The notes: generated from the sequence alone by a model not told the origin. A DNA stretch of 37,078 bases from Reticulitermes lucifugus (GCA_026260175.1 JAKCWW010001827.1:26761-63838); one strand, 5' to 3'. Positions 11,872-22,989 are shown, counted from the stretch's first letter. A program made the numbers and translations.

Positions 11872-12004
11872 TTTGCCCAAAGCATGTATTTTTATGTTGC
11901 GTATGATTCTCTCGGTGTATCTTGATTATTGCCCTAAACAACATTACCCTGTTGGCCTTTGTAACGGGCATGCGTTGTGTTATCTGTGTGACAGAGACCA
12001 CATT
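11872..12004 (+). repeat. Old dispersed repeat, copy 2 of 3
   Basis: Same block order as the copy at 8263: TTGCCC, TATTTTTATGTTGCG with TATGATTCTC, CCCTAAACAACATTACCC, a TTTGTAACGG block, then GCGTTGTGTTATCTG. Its right end runs into a local 29-bp tandem duplication. Confidence 0.58.
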
Positions 12005-12034
12005 TGTGTTATCTGTGTGACAGAGACCACATTT
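11977..12034 (+). repeat. 29-bp perfect tandem duplication
   Basis: Units 11977-12005 and 12006-12034 are identical and begin GTGTTATCTGTGTGACAGAG. Perfect identity inside an otherwise old repeat shows that the duplication is recent. Confidence 0.92.
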
Positions 12035-12289
12035 TTCTATAATATTCTATCAATTTCAAGTTTCAAAGTGTTATCAAGCTCTTATTGGAGTGCTAGGGTT
12101 ATTAATAGCAAACAAATTGTGAATTACATGCCACATTAAATTGTTGTAGCTTCAAAGCCCTCTAGACAAGATGTTTGCGTAAGAGAAAACAAATAAATAA
12201 GTTCAGATATGTTTCACAGTCACAATATAAACCCCTTGAATCCAGTTATTACTACACACTCCACTCGCAGTAATGAATGGAATTTCTGC

Positions 12290-12415
12290 ACTTGCCCACC
12301 AGTGTATTTTTATATTCCACACAATTCTTACAACAAATGTATATTTTTCCATACAAAATACTAATGCAATGGTCTTCATAATGGAAAGATACCGTGCACT
12401 ATGTACAGCAGCAAT
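12290..12415 (+). repeat. Old dispersed repeat, copy 3 of 3
   Basis: The most diverged copy. CTTGCCCACCAGTGTATTTT matches the start of copies 1 and 2. It is followed by an ACACAATTCT block, a TTCATAATGGAAAG block (as TTTCGTAATGGAAG in copy 1) and a degenerate end. Overlapping open frames on both strands (72 and 115 codons) are not shared with the other copies. Confidence 0.48.
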
Positions 12416-15400
12416 TGAATCTTTGTGTACAATGTGGATCGACTTTTTCTTCAAATGGTTACAGCTTAATGCCAAGAATTTATGTCCATAGATTTGGAAA
12501 GACATTTTATGAGGACATTTGGTGCCTACTGTTAAACCCACATACGTCAAAATAGTTTCTTTTACATAATAAGTGGCAAAATACCAGTTAAAAATTTAAA
12601 CAATTTTTTAAAACACCCACATAGAGTTACTGTCGCATAAGTAATCCTTCCTGTAATCCACACTAAAATTATAGAACTTCAGAATGAAGAGTTCACTATA
12701 TATGCAAGTTGTGAATTAGAAAAGTTCTGGAAACATATCTTGATAAAAAAAACTAAAATTACTCTCTTAGAGGTATCTTCCTTCAGCAAAGGAAGTTTAT
12801 TGTTCTCGCAATTACTTGGTCTGCGTTTATTTTTATTTTACCCTCTAAAGGCTGAGTACGTGCTTAGAACACTGAACACGGCCTCATTCAAAAAACACCG
12901 GGTTGATAGAATCAGAGATGTTATAGAGATCTACGAGTATGTAAGATTATCCCAACGACACACATCAACTGAAGCATGCATCTCAGTCTTACTCACTGCT
13001 GTAGTCAGGTGAAAATACCTAACGTCAAAGGGATTGTAATTCCCAAGGAAACAAAGAGCAAACCGACAAAAAATACAAGAAAAAAGTTTTTGCTTAGATT
13101 ATTTCTGTAGTGATAATGCGGTAATATTCAAATGCACATAAAAATCCATGACTACGCACATAAAAGGTATCTTGCCTTTAAGCTGAAGGCCCGAATTTAT
13201 AAGGAAAATGCCTGCAGGAGTGAAGCTACCCGCATTATAGTTCTGTCGGAGAAGTTGCCGGCAATGCACGGCGATTTACTGACTACATGTTACGTATATC
13301 CTTACCGATTCTCCATCTGTAGTCACTGTCTCCTATGGGAAACTGCATAAAACATGGCACATTACTTCCAGAGACGCTTTGTCCTGAACACCATAAGTTA
13401 CATAATTAACATTATCTACAGGAAACAAGATCTGTTGCAAAAATTACTACTGTAAAATTACATTCGCCAAGCAATTATTTTAAAACAACAAATATCTACG
13501 AAGGAATTACGAAAAATTCTCCCCAACTCATTGAATCAGTAATATTTAAAGTTCGTGTTGTTTTTATCTTATTTATAATTTATTACATAACTTTAATTAC
13601 GTTTATTAACTACCTCCATATTACAGTCCATATTCAGTCGTTAATTAATCTCACAACCTAGAGACAAATTACCTTATGCGGCTACCGTGTGATCTTAACG
13701 TAATCTGCATGGTCTTTATTTCGTTTAATGTGTTGTTCCTCTGTTAGTAATGTACGTGCTATATCCCACGTTAGCAGATCCACGGGTATTATTAACGATA
13801 AGTTATTAAAAGAAAAACGTGCAGTAGAATCCAGTGTTTTAACGAATAGACTATGTGTCTTCAGCAATTCATCAAGTCGTTCAAGATTTATTAGAAAAGG
13901 GGACTAGCGGAAAAGCAAACACAAAACTTCAACCGAAAGACGATAAACTTAAAAGACTTTTCATGCTTCCTCCCTATTTAAACACTTTATTTGATATGTT
14001 CCTATTCCTGCACTCATGAGACCTTTTTGGTTTCTTTCACGTAACGGCACTAAATTATACTTCTTTCCTGACAAATCTCAGTGCGAAATTTGAGAGTCAT
14101 CAGTCCACTTGCTCGGCAGAGTCTGTCTCCACTCCCTACAGTTCATAATCTAATAACAAGCCTTATGCAATTTCCTGGAATTCTGTGAGCGAACAGAAAG
14201 GAGGAGCAAATAAAAAGGAAGCGGCAGGGGGTAAAGACGTCAATAACACTCACCCTTCTTGACGGAAATAGGATATTATATCCGTTGCCAATAATTGAAG
14301 GGCGAAAATCAATACACTGGTAATCAGTCCCTAATAAAGACATGGCTACACAAATCAGAATGTACACCCTTACTACTCAAAGAGCTGACTTGACGTAACG
14401 GCGTCTTACATGCTTCGAGGATAAGATTATCTCTGATAACTACCGTTTCATTTTTGTGAATAGTGTTCCCATTTCCATGTATTTTCTTTCGTGTATTTTA
14501 ATTCTTCACTATGCGTTTTTTGCAGTTTCATTGACTGCAATAATATAGGCACCAAATGTATATTTTTTTACATGTTATATAATTTCTGTATATGATACTT
14601 AGGCTAGTTAAAAATACATGAGCGTAACCTTCATTGAACTTCATGTTTGCATGTTTGACATTTGTTGATATGTTGGTTCAGCAACACCAAGAATTTCGGA
14701 ACGAAACTCGAAGCCTACTTTTCTATTGAATAATTTCTGGCTCTACGTCAGTATTGATATTATATTCTTATTGGTGTATTTTATTTATGTGCAAAATTTG
14801 TATCTTAAATACAAATACTGTATACGTGAAATTTTTTCGGATGTCTCCATATCTGTAACTGTTAACGTACAAAAAGTAATACATCGTTTAGGTTTACTCA
14901 TAGTCTAGATGGTACCCAATTCTGCATGCCTAATTCCGGTACTTTATTTGTTATCTTCACCAAACCGAAATCTAAAGAAAATATTCAAAAACCACATGTT
15001 CTTTCACATTCTTCCAAAACGCTGCCTCTAAACGGTGATGTTTATTTTTCCAAAATCCCTTGTAATATAGGCCTCTGACTTCAGCATATAAGGGAAAGCG
15101 GCGCTAGTGGCGTTCAACTTCGGGATTTCACGCATCCATCTCATTGTTTTTACTAGTTCTAGGCAATTTAAAATTTACGTCCTGCGTTGACCTTATACAT
15201 CACAACGTTCTTAAAAATTAGGAAATTAATTCGAACGCAAAATGGGGACATACCGTACACAGAGCCAGAACTGTGTTCTCAGAAACCTACTTCCTCCCCT
15301 GTAGAAAGGGAACAGGGCTAAAAATCAATTGGCCATGGTGAACAAATCCGGTTTTAGCAAATGTTTCTTGACTTGGCAAGTGCAAAGAGGAAATAAAAAA

Positions 15401-15741
15401 TCTAATTTTGTGGTTAAGCATCCTCACATACATTTTAGTCGCTATCTGCATAACACTTTCTCTGCAAGCTAAATAACCTTTGCAATGAAGCAAACCACTG
15501 AAGGAAGTTCCACTTACGTAGTAAAATTCATTTACTCTCTCAGTGATATGATTAAATACCACAATTGTGTTGCTAATTTGAGTTTGTGTAATTTAAGTTA
15601 AGGGTTGTTACAGCACCGACGCATTCTGTAGCTCTCTTCCAATTACGGCCTCTCTTTCAAGAAGGCATTGTCAGAAGACGGAAAGAAATGTGGGACTTCG
15701 AGCCGGTAATTGCAAAGAACTAGAGAAGCACCGTCTGCCAG
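12416..15741. other. No gene recognised
   Basis: More than 3 kb of A+T-rich DNA without a recognisable gene, repeat unit or RNA. Open frames reach only about 90 codons. Confidence 0.55.
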
Positions 15742-15782
15742 CAGGTGGCCTGTGCTGCACGTGATCACTTAGCAGCCACGTG
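15742..15782. promoter_or_regulatory. Cluster of three E-box motifs
   Basis: CAGGTG at 15742-15747 and two CACGTG palindromes at 15758-15763 and 15777-15782 fall within 41 bases. CACGTG binds bHLH factors such as Clock/Cycle and Myc/Max in insects. In A+T-rich DNA two such hexamers 19 bp apart are uncommon, but no promoter or exon is recognisable beside them, so a regulatory role is only possible. Confidence 0.3.
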
Positions 15783-17772
15783 ACTATCAGTTGCATTAAG
15801 TGCAATACCGACACAAACGGCGTTGTTAGAACGCTTTTTGTGTAAGTGAGGTATGTTGTGTAACAAAATGACTCTCCTGCCTTAATGGTAAACTTACCTT
15901 CAAACGGTACGCCCTTCAGCATAGAAGACGCTCTGGGGACAGTATAATGGTGATATAATCATTACCGTATATGGTATTTAGGAAATATCACACCAAATAT
16001 AACGCAGATTAGATTTTAACCTTCCGAATTCTAAAAAAGTGAGGCCTTACAAGCGGATATCAACGTTTCGAATAAATATTGTACCTGGAAGCCTGTTCCC
16101 GGATAACTTGACAATCAGGGTACACCCGCTGACCTCAGACTTTTAACAAATTACATCTAACCTCCCCTCAGCGTATGAACTTAGTACAGCCCACTAACTC
16201 CTTTTAAGTTCAAGTCTTACATTTCATTGTTTTTGCTTTTGTCTGCAGACGTTCATTGTGAATCTACCTACGGTCGAAAAAAGACTTCCATTCTGCTCAG
16301 GGTAGGATCGAAGTAGAATGAAACCACACGCATTTTCACTGGCTCACGCCCCATGACAACATTAGATTCCCCAACAAATATTATTCACTTTTTTACCAAT
16401 GATTGAAATATTTGTTACAATATATTTATTGCCAAAACACATTTATTTCTCAAGTATTTTAGAAAATAATTTGTAAGAATGTTTTACGTATTATCGTGTA
16501 AACAAAATTACCTCCATTAGCCTATAAAAATATGCTACTATGTCCACTATACAAAATCAATGGCGGCTAGTCCTTGGTTCTAGAGCAGATAAGCCTCATT
16601 GAATAATTTTTAAAATCTTATTTGCTAAGCAACAAATTAACTAATAACAACATGGAGTTACATTACTGTCAAGAAGCTTCCTTATCAACTCATAATTATA
16701 TGACAAGTCGGTTACAAGCGATATAACTATGCGGTGTCACAATCCAAAAGGCCTACACCACCTTTAGAACCTCAGATGGTAAATAGAGCATATCATATGT
16801 ACTTGACATCTGCTGGTTCATGTTTTCCTTTGATCTTCTTCAAACATTTACAGTCACTAACTGTATACGCAGAGGAGTCGGTTTAAACTAATTTACCATT
16901 TAATATTTTTCCACGTCTCACTGCTAAACTTTCTAAATATTACTCTGGCCAATTTAACGTCCTATAAGAGGGTCTGTGTATGACAGACTCAGGGGTATCA
17001 TCGTAAATTCATCACCTTTGTCACTAACATATGACGAAGAGAAAAGCAGTTGTGTGCACGTTCTGCACCTTATATGCCTTGGTGGTCATTTCTCAGAAAG
17101 AAAATGTAGGCCTACGTTTACTTAGTCTTATTTACAGCAAGGCTTACATAAGACCGACGCGTAGAGAAATTTATATTCTTACGAACTGCAGACTCTCCAG
17201 CATGCAATTGCATTGAAATGTGTAAGAGACATGCGGACTAAGAGAGTGTCCCCTACTGCACCGAATTCATAACCCGAATTGAGTGCACTGTAGTATTAAC
17301 ATCCTACATAGTACTTTAACTTTTATAAGCACATGTGCGGAAGTTTCCTTACTGCTCTTATCTCTATGCGGCTCCACATTATTGTGTTAAAGGATTAACT
17401 CAGCGAACACAAGAAGACACTATCTCAACTTAGCTTCTTGGGACCAAAAATACCTTTAACAAGACTGAAGTAATAACAAAACTGATATGTTATCGATGAT
17501 GCAAGATTACAGGGCCACCAGGTGGACATCAGTAGGCAAAAAGACCGACTGCTATACCGACTCTACGAAATTAAAGCCCTATACGCTTTGCACGGGTTTA
17601 TAACAAAATATTACACACATAATTATGAAAACCCAAAATTGTATAAGGTCTAACAAACAGCAAGATTAAGACCTCTGAGCCGCAATTGTTGACACTGACG
17701 ATGTGGGGCTGTATAATTTAGGTGTTAGTGACATAGAGTGGTAGAGATTAAGTCTGAGTTATGGTTTCAGTA
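15783..17772. other. No gene recognised
   Basis: A+T-rich sequence with short frames only. No repeat or RNA signature seen. Confidence 0.5.
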
Positions 17773-17922
17773 AATGACAATAAAAGACAAATATATTACC
17801 GTCAAACACAACTTTTTAAATAACCAGCTACATGTTTCGGCTTATTACAAAGATATATAGCTGATTGTTTAAAAAATATATAGTTGTGTTCGACGGTGAT
17901 ATATTGGTCACTTATTGTCATT
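17773..17922. repeat. 150-bp inverted-repeat element with hammerhead-like core
   Basis: Arms 17773-17813 and 17882-17922 are 41 bases each and complementary at 36 of 41 positions. On the minus strand the centre shows stem I CAGCT (plus 17859-17863), a decayed core, a stem II AAGC, GAAA (17835-17838), the palindrome ACATGT, triplet GTA, and stem I AGCTG (17825-17829). Stem I pairs over 5 bp, but the CUGANGA box is not recognisable, so cleavage is unlikely. The structure equals a minus unit and a plus unit joined 5' to 5', with the plus unit truncated. A 68-codon frame starting at 17865 is incidental. Confidence 0.68.
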
Positions 17923-18730
17923 ATACACATAAAGGAATGTATCGCCTTAAAGTTACAGTGAATGTTTCATTAGCACCAAGACTTTCTTTTTCAAAAGTAA
18001 TCCGAGAAAAAAAAATTTTTATAATATTACTCTACAAGACTTTTGGGAGGACCCAATATTTTGAGAGATAAAGTGACTGGTTATGATACATGGAAACTTG
18101 CGGTTCGACACATACAAACAAAACTCAAGTTTCCGGTGGAAAAGACCAGAAACATTGAGAGCCGAAAACTACCAAATTTAATAACATAATTCTGATCTGC
18201 TTTGGTATGAGGTTGAAACTATCAATCTTCAATTTCTCAAAAGTTTAAGCCGCCATTATCAAAAATAAACTAGCCTGTCAAAAGCTAATTTTGCATCATG
18301 CCACTGAAGTTCCCACACAGTTCTAAAATATCCACCGTCGTGAACTAATTCAATCCCGAGTTACAATTTCATGTCCTCGAAGCAGTAAATTACGTTAGTA
18401 ATAATGTAACATTTCCTCAAGGGCCTTCGACAAATCGCTTCCATAAATGTTTCTGAGTTTGGCAGAGACGTTAAAATGCCTAAAATTTAGGAGTCGATTA
18501 CGTCGAAAATAGTCAAACTCTTGGCCATTCCTGCACATAGGCATCCCAGTTCTTCAGTTGTCAGACCTTGCATAGTCGTACGTGGTGTAATATTTTCATC
18601 TCACGAATTCATCTGGATTTCTTCGTATATTTCCCCCTGCCCAGACTTCTTTTCTTCCATGAATAGGCCATTACACATACCTCTGTTGAAACAAACGCTT
18701 CTACTGCTCATCCCCAACTTACAGATATCA
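17923..18730. other. No gene recognised
   Basis: A+T-rich spacer between two inverted-repeat elements. A 72-codon frame at 18521-18739 has no recognisable family. Confidence 0.5.
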
Positions 18731-18884
18731 TTTTTATAGTCCGACAAATGTACATTTTATTCACTATTAATTGTGTAACACAGTCCTACATGAATCAAGC
18801 CTTATTCTGGCTCATCCTCAGGGACTCAGCACTTTAAATTACACATTTAATTTAATTTAATTTAATGTGTAATTTAAAGTGCTG

Positions 18885-18929
18885 AGTCCCTGAGGATGAG
18901 TCAGAATAAGGCTTGAAACATGTAGGACT
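18885..18929 (+). ncRNA. Hammerhead-like motif, tandem unit 1
   Basis: Stem I AGTCC (18885-18889), core CTGAGGA (18890-18896) fitting CUGANGA, stem II GAGTC with GGCTT (wobble pairs allowed), GAAA (18915-18918), palindrome ACATGT, triplet GTA with the predicted cut after 18924, then stem I GGACT (18925-18929). One extra U between the core and stem II departs from the textbook hammerhead. The same extra base occurs in the motifs at 11578 and 36390, so it may be a family trait. Activity is inferred. Confidence 0.58.
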
Positions 18930-18996
18930 GTGTTACACAATTAATAGTGAACAAAATGTACATTTAATTTAATTTAATGTGTAATTTAAATTGCTG

Positions 18997-19041
18997 AGTC
19001 CCTGAGGATGAGTCAGAATAAGGCTTGAAACATGTAGGACT
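18997..19041 (+). ncRNA. Hammerhead-like motif, tandem unit 2
   Basis: Same order as unit 1: core CTGAGGA at 19002-19008, GAAA at 19027-19030, triplet GTA before GGACT at 19037-19041. The ribozyme-like segment is identical to unit 1 by eye. Confidence 0.57.
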
Positions 19042-19108
19042 GTGTTACACAATTAATAGTGAATAAAATGTACATTTAATTTAATTTAATGTGTAATTTA
19101 AATTGCTG

Positions 19109-19153
19109 AGTCCCTGAGGATGAGTCAGAATAAGGCTTGAAACATGTAGGACT
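19109..19153 (+). ncRNA. Hammerhead-like motif, tandem unit 3
   Basis: Core CTGAGGA at 19114-19120, GAAA at 19139-19142, triplet GTA before GGACT at 19149-19153. Identical to units 1 and 2 in this segment. Confidence 0.57.
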
Positions 19154-19215
19154 GTGTTACACAATTAATAGTGAATAAAATGTACATTTAATTTAATGTG
19201 TAATTTAAAGTGCTG

Positions 19216-19260
19216 AGTCCCTGAGGATGAGTCAGAATAAGGCTTGAAACATGTGGGACT
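19216..19260 (+). ncRNA. Hammerhead-like motif, tandem unit 4 (cleavage base changed)
   Basis: Core CTGAGGA at 19221-19227 and GAAA at 19246-19249. The cleavage position is G instead of A (ATGTG before GGACT). Hammerheads need NUH at this site, so a G should prevent self-cleavage. This unit is the terminal one next to the right end of the element. Confidence 0.55.
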
Positions 19261-19311
19261 GTGTTACACAATTAATAGTGAATAAAATGTAAATTTGTTG
19301 GACTATAAAAA

Positions 19312-20539
19312 TATAGAAAAGAAAATGTACGGAATGAATAATATTAAGTTTACAGATATTAATTACAGATGCTAAGCTAAATTAGTCACAAATACAAAAA
19401 ACATGCCTATCTATAACAAGAAACTCCATTTGCTCGTTACCATTCCACTTACAATTGCAGCGTTCAGGCATAAACACATGTAGTTAAAAATAATAAAGTT
19501 TACCGTTGCATGTAAGTTCTTAAGCTTTCAAGGATGGTGATGCTCAAGTGACAACCTTCTGCGTTATTACACATGGTAGGATAATAATCTTCTTCCGATG
19601 TTTCGGAGCAACATGTCGCATCCAGTCAGTAAATTTTAATTTCTGTTCCCCAAGTCATTTCACCGTCAATTTGAAAAAAAAAATTCAGGTACCCTGTAAA
19701 GAAAGCAGCATATTCTTCCAAAAGACGGAACAAAACTACAATCCTATGCGGTGTAATTACACTGAAGGCTGTCATTTTATGACCATTTGATCTTGAAATC
19801 ATTATAGATTTTAATTAATCTCAGAGGTAAAATTGCATGGTTAATGCGTGGTGTTAAATAAAATGGCTGAGAGAAATTTATAGAATATGTAATGGTTGTT
19901 GTGTGCTAGTTCTCTCACCTAATAATTAACAGTCTTACCTTAACCACAAACCAATCTGTTTTTAAAAATGGGCAGCATAATATACACACTGCTGACCCAG
20001 TATCCCCTGCAGTATAGTGTATGACAGCTCACTCGAGAATTTGAGTTACGAGCTTTTTAGTTTAAACTCAGGAGTTTAAAAATATTTACTTGTTTGATTA
20101 CTTTAAAAACAATACTTAATAAGATTATTGTCCTCTATAAATTTTTATTGCGCTGGTGAAGGTAAAATGCACATGATCAAATGCATGCCAATTTATATTA
20201 TGTTTTATTTAATTCATCGCTGAGGACGGAGTTCGATCCCAGACTATTACATGTGGGATTATGTTACACAAAGTGGGCCCGAAACACCTTTCATTTTCCT
20301 CCGCGAACTTCGGCTTTTCCTGTCAGTATCTTTCCAGTAATACCTCACAGCCACATGCATTCATCTGTCACTATTAAGTCCTGAAAGTAGAAGCTGTTTG
20401 ATGTAGCGAATAAAAGAGTGAAAAACGACATTTTGTGATTCTGGACTCAGAAGCAATTTTTCTGTGCGGAATGTTGAGCAGATTCCTTTTATTTTCAGGC
20501 CCGTTTTAAAACAAAAAAGGAACATCTATTAATTCCTTA
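19312..20539. other. No gene recognised
   Basis: A+T-rich DNA. A weak hammerhead-like string on the minus strand at 19594-19630 has GAAA (19601-19604) after a GCGACA/TGTTGC stem, with a two-base-shorter core. Otherwise nothing is recognised. Confidence 0.45.
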
Positions 20540-20745
20540 CATCTGTGTCATCAGCCGCAGGTAACAGGGCTCAAAATATCTGTAAATTTCCTTGTATCTC
20601 TCCCTCCATCCTGAGGTAAGAGGGCTCAAAATGCCTGTAAGTCACTTTGCACCTATTTCTCCACCCTCAGGTAACAGGACACAAAATTCCAATATTTCTT
20701 TGCATCTCTCCATCCATCCGTGGACAACAGTGCCCAAATTACCTA
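20540..20745 (+). repeat. 55-bp minisatellite, about 3.8 copies
   Basis: The landmark CAGGTAACAGGGCTCAAAAT recurs with changes at 20558, 20613, 20668 and about 20721, a period of 55 (the last slightly shorter). Between landmarks each unit holds a pyrimidine-rich block such as TTGCATCTCTCCATCCATCC. Units differ at about 15-25% by eye, so the array is of moderate age. Open frames on both strands here (83 and 63 codons) are repeat shadows. Confidence 0.85.
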
Positions 20746-21697
20746 TCAGGTTAATCTGTAGAGTTTTTTGTTTAGAACCTAAATATATTTTGGGTGTATA
20801 TCTGTTATTGTTCGAACACGCATTGCAACACACTGACCGCTAGGAAGTATGTTTAATGGTCTTGCACTTAACTTTAAGGTATATGGACGTTGTGCCTACT
20901 GCGTTTTACAGCGTTTTCTCGTATAAGCCATAATACGTTTTTATAGTCAGACAGGCAAGTCATAATTTTGTTGCTATTAATTTAAGATGGCACGTGTCCT
21001 CCGCGGAATAAAGGGGTGTGTAAATGTAAATTCTGGGGAAAAGCAAAACTATGATTTCCGATGTCAGCACCAACAAGGAAACTTGTGATGTAGAAATCCA
21101 GGACAACCACTCGTGAGTTGCAAGAAGTATTGTTGTGTAGAAATAAGAAAAATTTACATTTGAGGTATTGGAGTATGAATTATCACTGCCTTTCGTGCTT
21201 GGTTGTGCACAATTTTGCAGCCTACATAGCCTAAGAACAATTTTATGTGTAGAAAACAAGCAAGCTGAACACTCCCCATCGTACCCATCTCCTACCTAGC
21301 GACCAGCAAATATGTTTCTGAGCGTGGTCTGCACCAGAGCGAAAACTAAGTGGTCTGTGTAGAAAGCTACGAGAGTACCGTCTGAAATGTCTTAGATTAA
21401 ACGCTTGTGACATATGCTGATAATAATTTTATATCAGCAAAAAATCAGTTGTGGATATTGCAATCGTGAATTGACCACCACTAAACTTTTTGCTGTTTGT
21501 ACAGTTGTAATATCATTCATGACACAAAAAATACGCCGAAACTGCTTGTACGTACATATTCAGTGACATCATTTGAACTGGAGAAGAGACGTGAAGTGAA
21601 AATGCCCGGCTGGACGAATGGAAATTCGATCCTTTCTCATCTCTGTCATAGAGAATATTCCGGCTTACCTAGTGGTTAATTCTAACTTTCAATTACA
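20746..21697. other. No gene recognised
   Basis: A+T-rich DNA. A pyrimidine-poor TTTCAATTACAG string just before 21699 resembles a splice acceptor, but it precedes only a LINE fragment. Confidence 0.45.
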
Positions 21698-22130
21698 GTG
21701 CTCAATATAATATATTTCAATAACCGAATGAATGATTTGGAGGAACTATATGCTCAACGACAGGAAGTACACGACAGTCTAGAAGAAAAATTTGGTGCAA
21801 TCAAATGTGAAAGTGGAAATGTGGAAGTGCAGTGGAACAATATCAAGAAATGTGTGTTAGATACTAAGAGTGATTTAGTGGGGAAAGTCGAGAGGAGAGC
21901 AAGAAAGCCATGGATTACACAGAAGATGATAAGTAAAATGGATGAACGAAGGAAATGGAAGAATGTTCACAACGAAGAAGGAAGGAAGAGTTAAAAAAGA
22001 CTGAGGCCAAACTGAAAAGTGCCAAGGACAACGCCAACAAGGAATATCTGGAAAGCATATGCGACGAGATCATCGAATTTCAAAGAACAGGACTTTTGAT
22101 CTAATATGCATGAAGACAAAGCAAGACGGT
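21698..22130 (+). mobile_element. LINE ORF internal fragment, frameshifted
   Basis: The plus strand encodes ELYAQRQEVHDSLEEKF, then KPWITQKMISKMDERRKWKN, then NEEGRK in one frame. A stop follows where a tyrosine codon is expected (about 21992). After a two-base loss near 22010, another frame gives LKSAKDNANKEYLESICDEI and IEFQRTG, and a further shift near 22092 gives FDLICMKTKQD. This is the linker between the endonuclease and reverse transcriptase of a LINE often mis-annotated in insects as craniofacial development protein 2. It is truncated at both ends and inactive. The clade (RTE-like) is from memory. Confidence 0.8.
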
Positions 22131-22989
22131 GTATCAATCTGTACTCGTATATTGTAGTTTTCTACAATGAGCTGCTTACGAAACATCTGAGAGTGGTGTA
22201 TTAGGAAGCAGTGTCACGAGATTCCAAGTTACTGCCCCACATTTATCCAGAGGAAACGTGGAAAATTCAGACAGAATAATCTGTCACTCCGGAATGCTTC
22301 CAATACGATAGGACTATATTAAACAGAATACGAAACTGGTTCAGCCTGCAAACCGCAAAGTTCGAACAATAGAAGTAGTTTACCTAAGTGGTGGTAATGA
22401 CGGTAGCAGTAGTTGAAAACGGTTTAGCCATTATATCACACTTTATGTGTCTGAAGTATGAATAAACATTTGCCTCTCACAAAGGCATAAAATTTTCTGA
22501 ACGCCTTAATATGTTTCACCCATTCACGGAAGAATCTGCTACAGGAATAACCGTAGTACTCGTAGTAATATCACAATATTTCCAACATAGCACAAATTCC
22601 CAATTTCTCGTCAGTGGGCAGGCGCATCTATATGTTGGTGCTAAAAGGCTAGTTGTCCCCTAAGATTAATAACTATACGTTCCAGTATTTATATGCACTT
22701 CGTCTTTCTTACGTGTCCTTCATCTTCCTTTCCCTTCCTCTGCGCTTTAAATTCGCCCTCGTTTTAATTTTTTTGCAGAGTACGCTTTTGAAAACGATAA
22801 GTCGCAACATTTTAATAAACAGCAGTGCAGCATTGGTCACTGGCAAGAGCGAAACACAACTACTGACCAGTGCAAGCAATAATGACAAAGTGTTGATAAT
22901 TAACCTAACCTGCTTTAATTGACTAATATTGCGTCAGGATCATGAATAATTGCGGCACTGAAACGCGCTAGGAGTAGGTAATAACAACG
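22131..22989. other. No gene recognised
   Basis: A+T-rich DNA following the LINE fragment. An 89-codon frame at 22653-22922 is hydrophobic at its start but has no recognisable family. Confidence 0.45.

Larger units (their letters stand above)
18731..19311. repeat. Inverted-terminus element with four tandem 112-bp hammerhead-like units
   Basis: The left end (TTTTTATAGTCCGACAAATG at 18731-18750) and the right end (GACTATAAAAA ending at 19311) are inverted copies. A single minus-strand unit occupies about 18731-18850. It is followed by four plus-strand units, with GCTGAG landmarks at 18881, 18993, 19105 and 19212, giving spacings of 112, 112 and 107. The spacing difference comes from fewer TTAAT repeats between units three and four. 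The plus units are almost identical, which shows recent tandem amplification. Palindromic TTAAT-rich sequence at the centre (about 18844-18870) joins the opposed units. Confidence 0.88.

Noticed and set aside
12203-12550. 115-codon minus-strand open frame
   Set aside because: It overlaps an old repeat copy and a 72-codon frame on the other strand, and the other repeat copies do not preserve it.
18740-19300. CRISPR array or bacterial-type repeat
   Set aside because: The repeats are 112-bp tandem units without unique spacers, in clearly eukaryotic DNA.
21680-21700. Splice acceptor before a coding exon
   Set aside because: A CAG after a weak pyrimidine stretch precedes only a frameshifted LINE fragment.
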